A stretch of 64,000 nucleotides of DNA from Saccharum officinarum (taxonomy: Eukaryota; Streptophyta; Magnoliopsida; Poales; Poaceae): NCBI GenBank assembly GCA_020631735.1, contig CM036221.1, positions 13,931,381 through 13,995,380 of the forward strand. The letters are read 5' to 3'. Of the stretch, positions 62,143 to 64,000 are shown one piece after another. The notes below the pieces were generated by a model, which was not told the DNA's origin, ran no database searches, and saw only the letters and a list, made by a program, of their open reading frames with translations. A program made the translations under genes and the position numbers. Positions within the stretch are counted from its first letter, which is position 1. Every line of letters starts with the position of its first letter.

Positions 62143-62386
62143 GGGTGTGTTCACTTCGCGAAAAGTAGATAAAAAGTTATTTTAGCATCTTTCGTTGTTA
62201 TTTGGCAAAATTTGTCCAATCATGTACTAACTAGGCTCAAAAGATTCATCCCGATATTTACAGACAAACTATGCAATTAGTTATCTTTTTTACCTACATT
62301 TAATGCTTCATGCATGCGTCGAAAGATTTGATGTGATAAGTGGAAGAGGAAATATTTTGGGTTGGGATGGGGAAGTGAACAAGGCC
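62143..62386. mobile_element. Tourist-like MITE, TTCACTTC subtype
   Basis: GGGTGTGTTCACTTCGCGAAAAG with inverse GGGGAAGTGAACAAGGCC; TTA on both sides (62140-62142, 62387-62389). Confidence 0.87.
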
Positions 62387-62509
62387 TTAGCAAAACTAGC
62401 ATCTGAAACATTGCTTTCTTAGAAATAGCAGCCTAAATAATTGCTTCATGTTTTCTTTACCATTCTTCCTTTTCTTTTTCCTTCTTTCTCTTTATTTCTC
62501 CTAAAATCT

Positions 62510-64000
62510 AGACGAATCTGCCCCTATGCTAATTGATGTGAGATCCACATCTTCTGGGCAGCGCTGGTCGCTGCTGCAGGCCTGGGCGTTGGCTGGATTG
62601 GGGTCAGAATTGGGAGTGCAATCGTTCATCACGTACCTGTGTACGGCATGGTGAAAGCCTAAGTTTGGTCCTGCAGATCGTGTGGTCAATCGGACGCGGA
62701 TCGACTGAACGCGTTCGGTCACGAGTGGACCCTTACTGGACTCAAACCGGACACCGGGTGTAACGCGTCTGGTCAATTTTGCAGCGCGTCCGGTCGGTGC
62801 TTCGCGGGCGCATGCGCTGTGCGTGACCTACGCGTCCGGTCTGTGCAGGTGGCGTGTCCGGTCGATCTCTTGACCGTTGGCGTGCTAGTGACCGTTGGGA
62901 TCACGCGGCCGACGTTGAACGCAGGGCGACACGTGGACGGCTGTGAGTAACCGGACGCGGTGCAGCGCGTCCGGTCAGTTCGACCAACGCGTCCAATCAA
63001 CGCGCGCAGGACGGCATCTCGAGCCTAACGGCTCTATTTTTGGCCGGATTTGGGACTTCTCTATTGACTCTTTGAACACTTAAAACATACTTTGAACTAG
63101 AGAACTTCATCTCCACTCATCTCCTTACTTGGTTGCATACTCTAGTGAGATTGAGTGAGATTCAAGTGCATTGCTTAGTGATTTGCATCTAGTGGCACTT
63201 GATCCTTGAGTTGGCTGCGGATTTCTTGTTACTCTTGGGTGTTTCCCGACATCCTAGACAGCTTGGAGCAGCGGTGGTGTTGAGCTCGTGATTAAAAATT
63301 ATTTCGAGCCTCACCAAGTGATTGTGAGGGGTTCTTAAGCCTTCCCCGCGGGAGTTCACAAATTGGTTACTCTAGTGGAGCTCGTGGCTTGGAGGATCCC
63401 CATCTTGTGAGTGGATGTGCGGCACCCACTGAGGGTTTGACTCTTGATAGTCAATTAGCTCACGATCCATCAAGTGGGTGCATTGCCACAACGAGGACTA
63501 GCTCGCCGGGAAGCAAGTGAATATCGGTAAAAATTCTTGTATCATCTCTTTGCCGAGGATTTCATCTTGTGATTGTGATTGCATTGATTGATTGACTCAT
63601 TGGAAATATCTCTATTCATCAACGTCGGTATAACAATACATGCTCACTCCTTTACTTACTTGTCTACCTTGCTAGTTGCTTAGCTTGTTTTCTTTTATAG
63701 TTTCTAGCTCCTAGTTTGTGTAGTGTTTCTCTTTCACTTAGGAGTAGAGTAAGCAGTGACTTAACCTTGTTGGTGTGGATTAAAGATTATAGCCTTCACA
63801 TCTACTAGAATTGTTTAGATGGCTTGCATAATGTAGTTGAGCTAGTGCTAGAATTAGTTTCGCCATCTTTTGTACTAACTTTATTGTTGAGTAAAGTTTG
63901 TAGTTTTTTAAAAAGACTATTCACCCCCTCTAGCCATTTAGTACCTTACACATGGATTGGGGTCGGCCTTGGTGCATCGTGCGGCAAGGTCGGAGTCATG
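62510..64000 (+). mobile_element. Probable Copia-type LTR sequence running off the window
   Basis: A CG-rich part with at least six variations of GCGTCCGGTC in both orientations (62690-63000) is followed by ACTCTAGTGAGATTGAGTG, TTCCCCGCGGGAGTTCAC and, near 63920, AAAAGACTATTCACCCCCTCTAG, phrases familiar from the LTRs of Opie/Ji/SIRE-like elements. Neither LTR boundary nor a PBS could be fixed, and no pol is in the window. Confidence 0.5.

Overview
The window looks like nuclear DNA of a panicoid grass, most likely Andropogoneae (sorghum, sugarcane or Miscanthus type). The reasons are a plant NLR gene, a GAA1-like fragment, a TRM (TON1-recruiting-motif) gene and F-box genes, long introns, long-LTR Ty3/Gypsy elements, and about two dozen short MITEs of the GGCCTTGTTTAG type that are common in these genomes. 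The species is an inference. A 100-N gap lies at 482-581, and the 481 bases before it repeat 19729-20216, so the left edge may be an assembly overlap rather than true flanking sequence.

Layout. Bases 582-9974 are mostly an antisense, degenerate Gypsy-type element whose LTR-like part (4692-9974) is unusually long; it appears to sit inside a CACTA element whose right end is at 10262. A 4-exon NLR resistance gene runs from 12328 to 28193 on the + strand. It encodes a coiled-coil region, three successive NB-type nucleotide-binding modules (one per exon) and a long LRR exon. Intron 3 (8.8 kb) holds a hAT-like element, Helitron ends, a LINE fragment and MITEs. A compact TRM gene with two exons lies at 31855-33907 on the - strand.

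From about 36.7 to 57.5 kb there is a direct segmental duplication. Unit 1 (about 36.7-44.3 kb) carries an intact two-exon F-box gene (42305-43999, - strand). Unit 2 (about 45.1-57.5 kb) carries a wrecked counterpart: two copies of the terminal exon (49063-49115, 51454-51509) and the first 27 codons (57175-57254), with a truncated Gypsy element (LTR 51831-55667, PBS, partial gag to about 57174) in between. A third F-box copy at 61478-62033 is a pseudogene. Between the two is a mosaic of gene fragments (58.6-60.8 kb) that includes a frameshifted piece of the GPI-transamidase subunit GAA1, bracketed by T-rich degenerate repeats. The right end (about 62.5-64 kb) resembles Copia-type LTR sequence.

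Only three loci look like potentially expressed protein genes: the NLR (which carries a one-base frameshift in exon 1 in this sequence), the TRM gene and F-box copy A. The strongest candidate for something unusual is the triple-NB NLR, in which only the third module keeps a normal P-loop. No database search was possible; family names rest on recognisable motifs.
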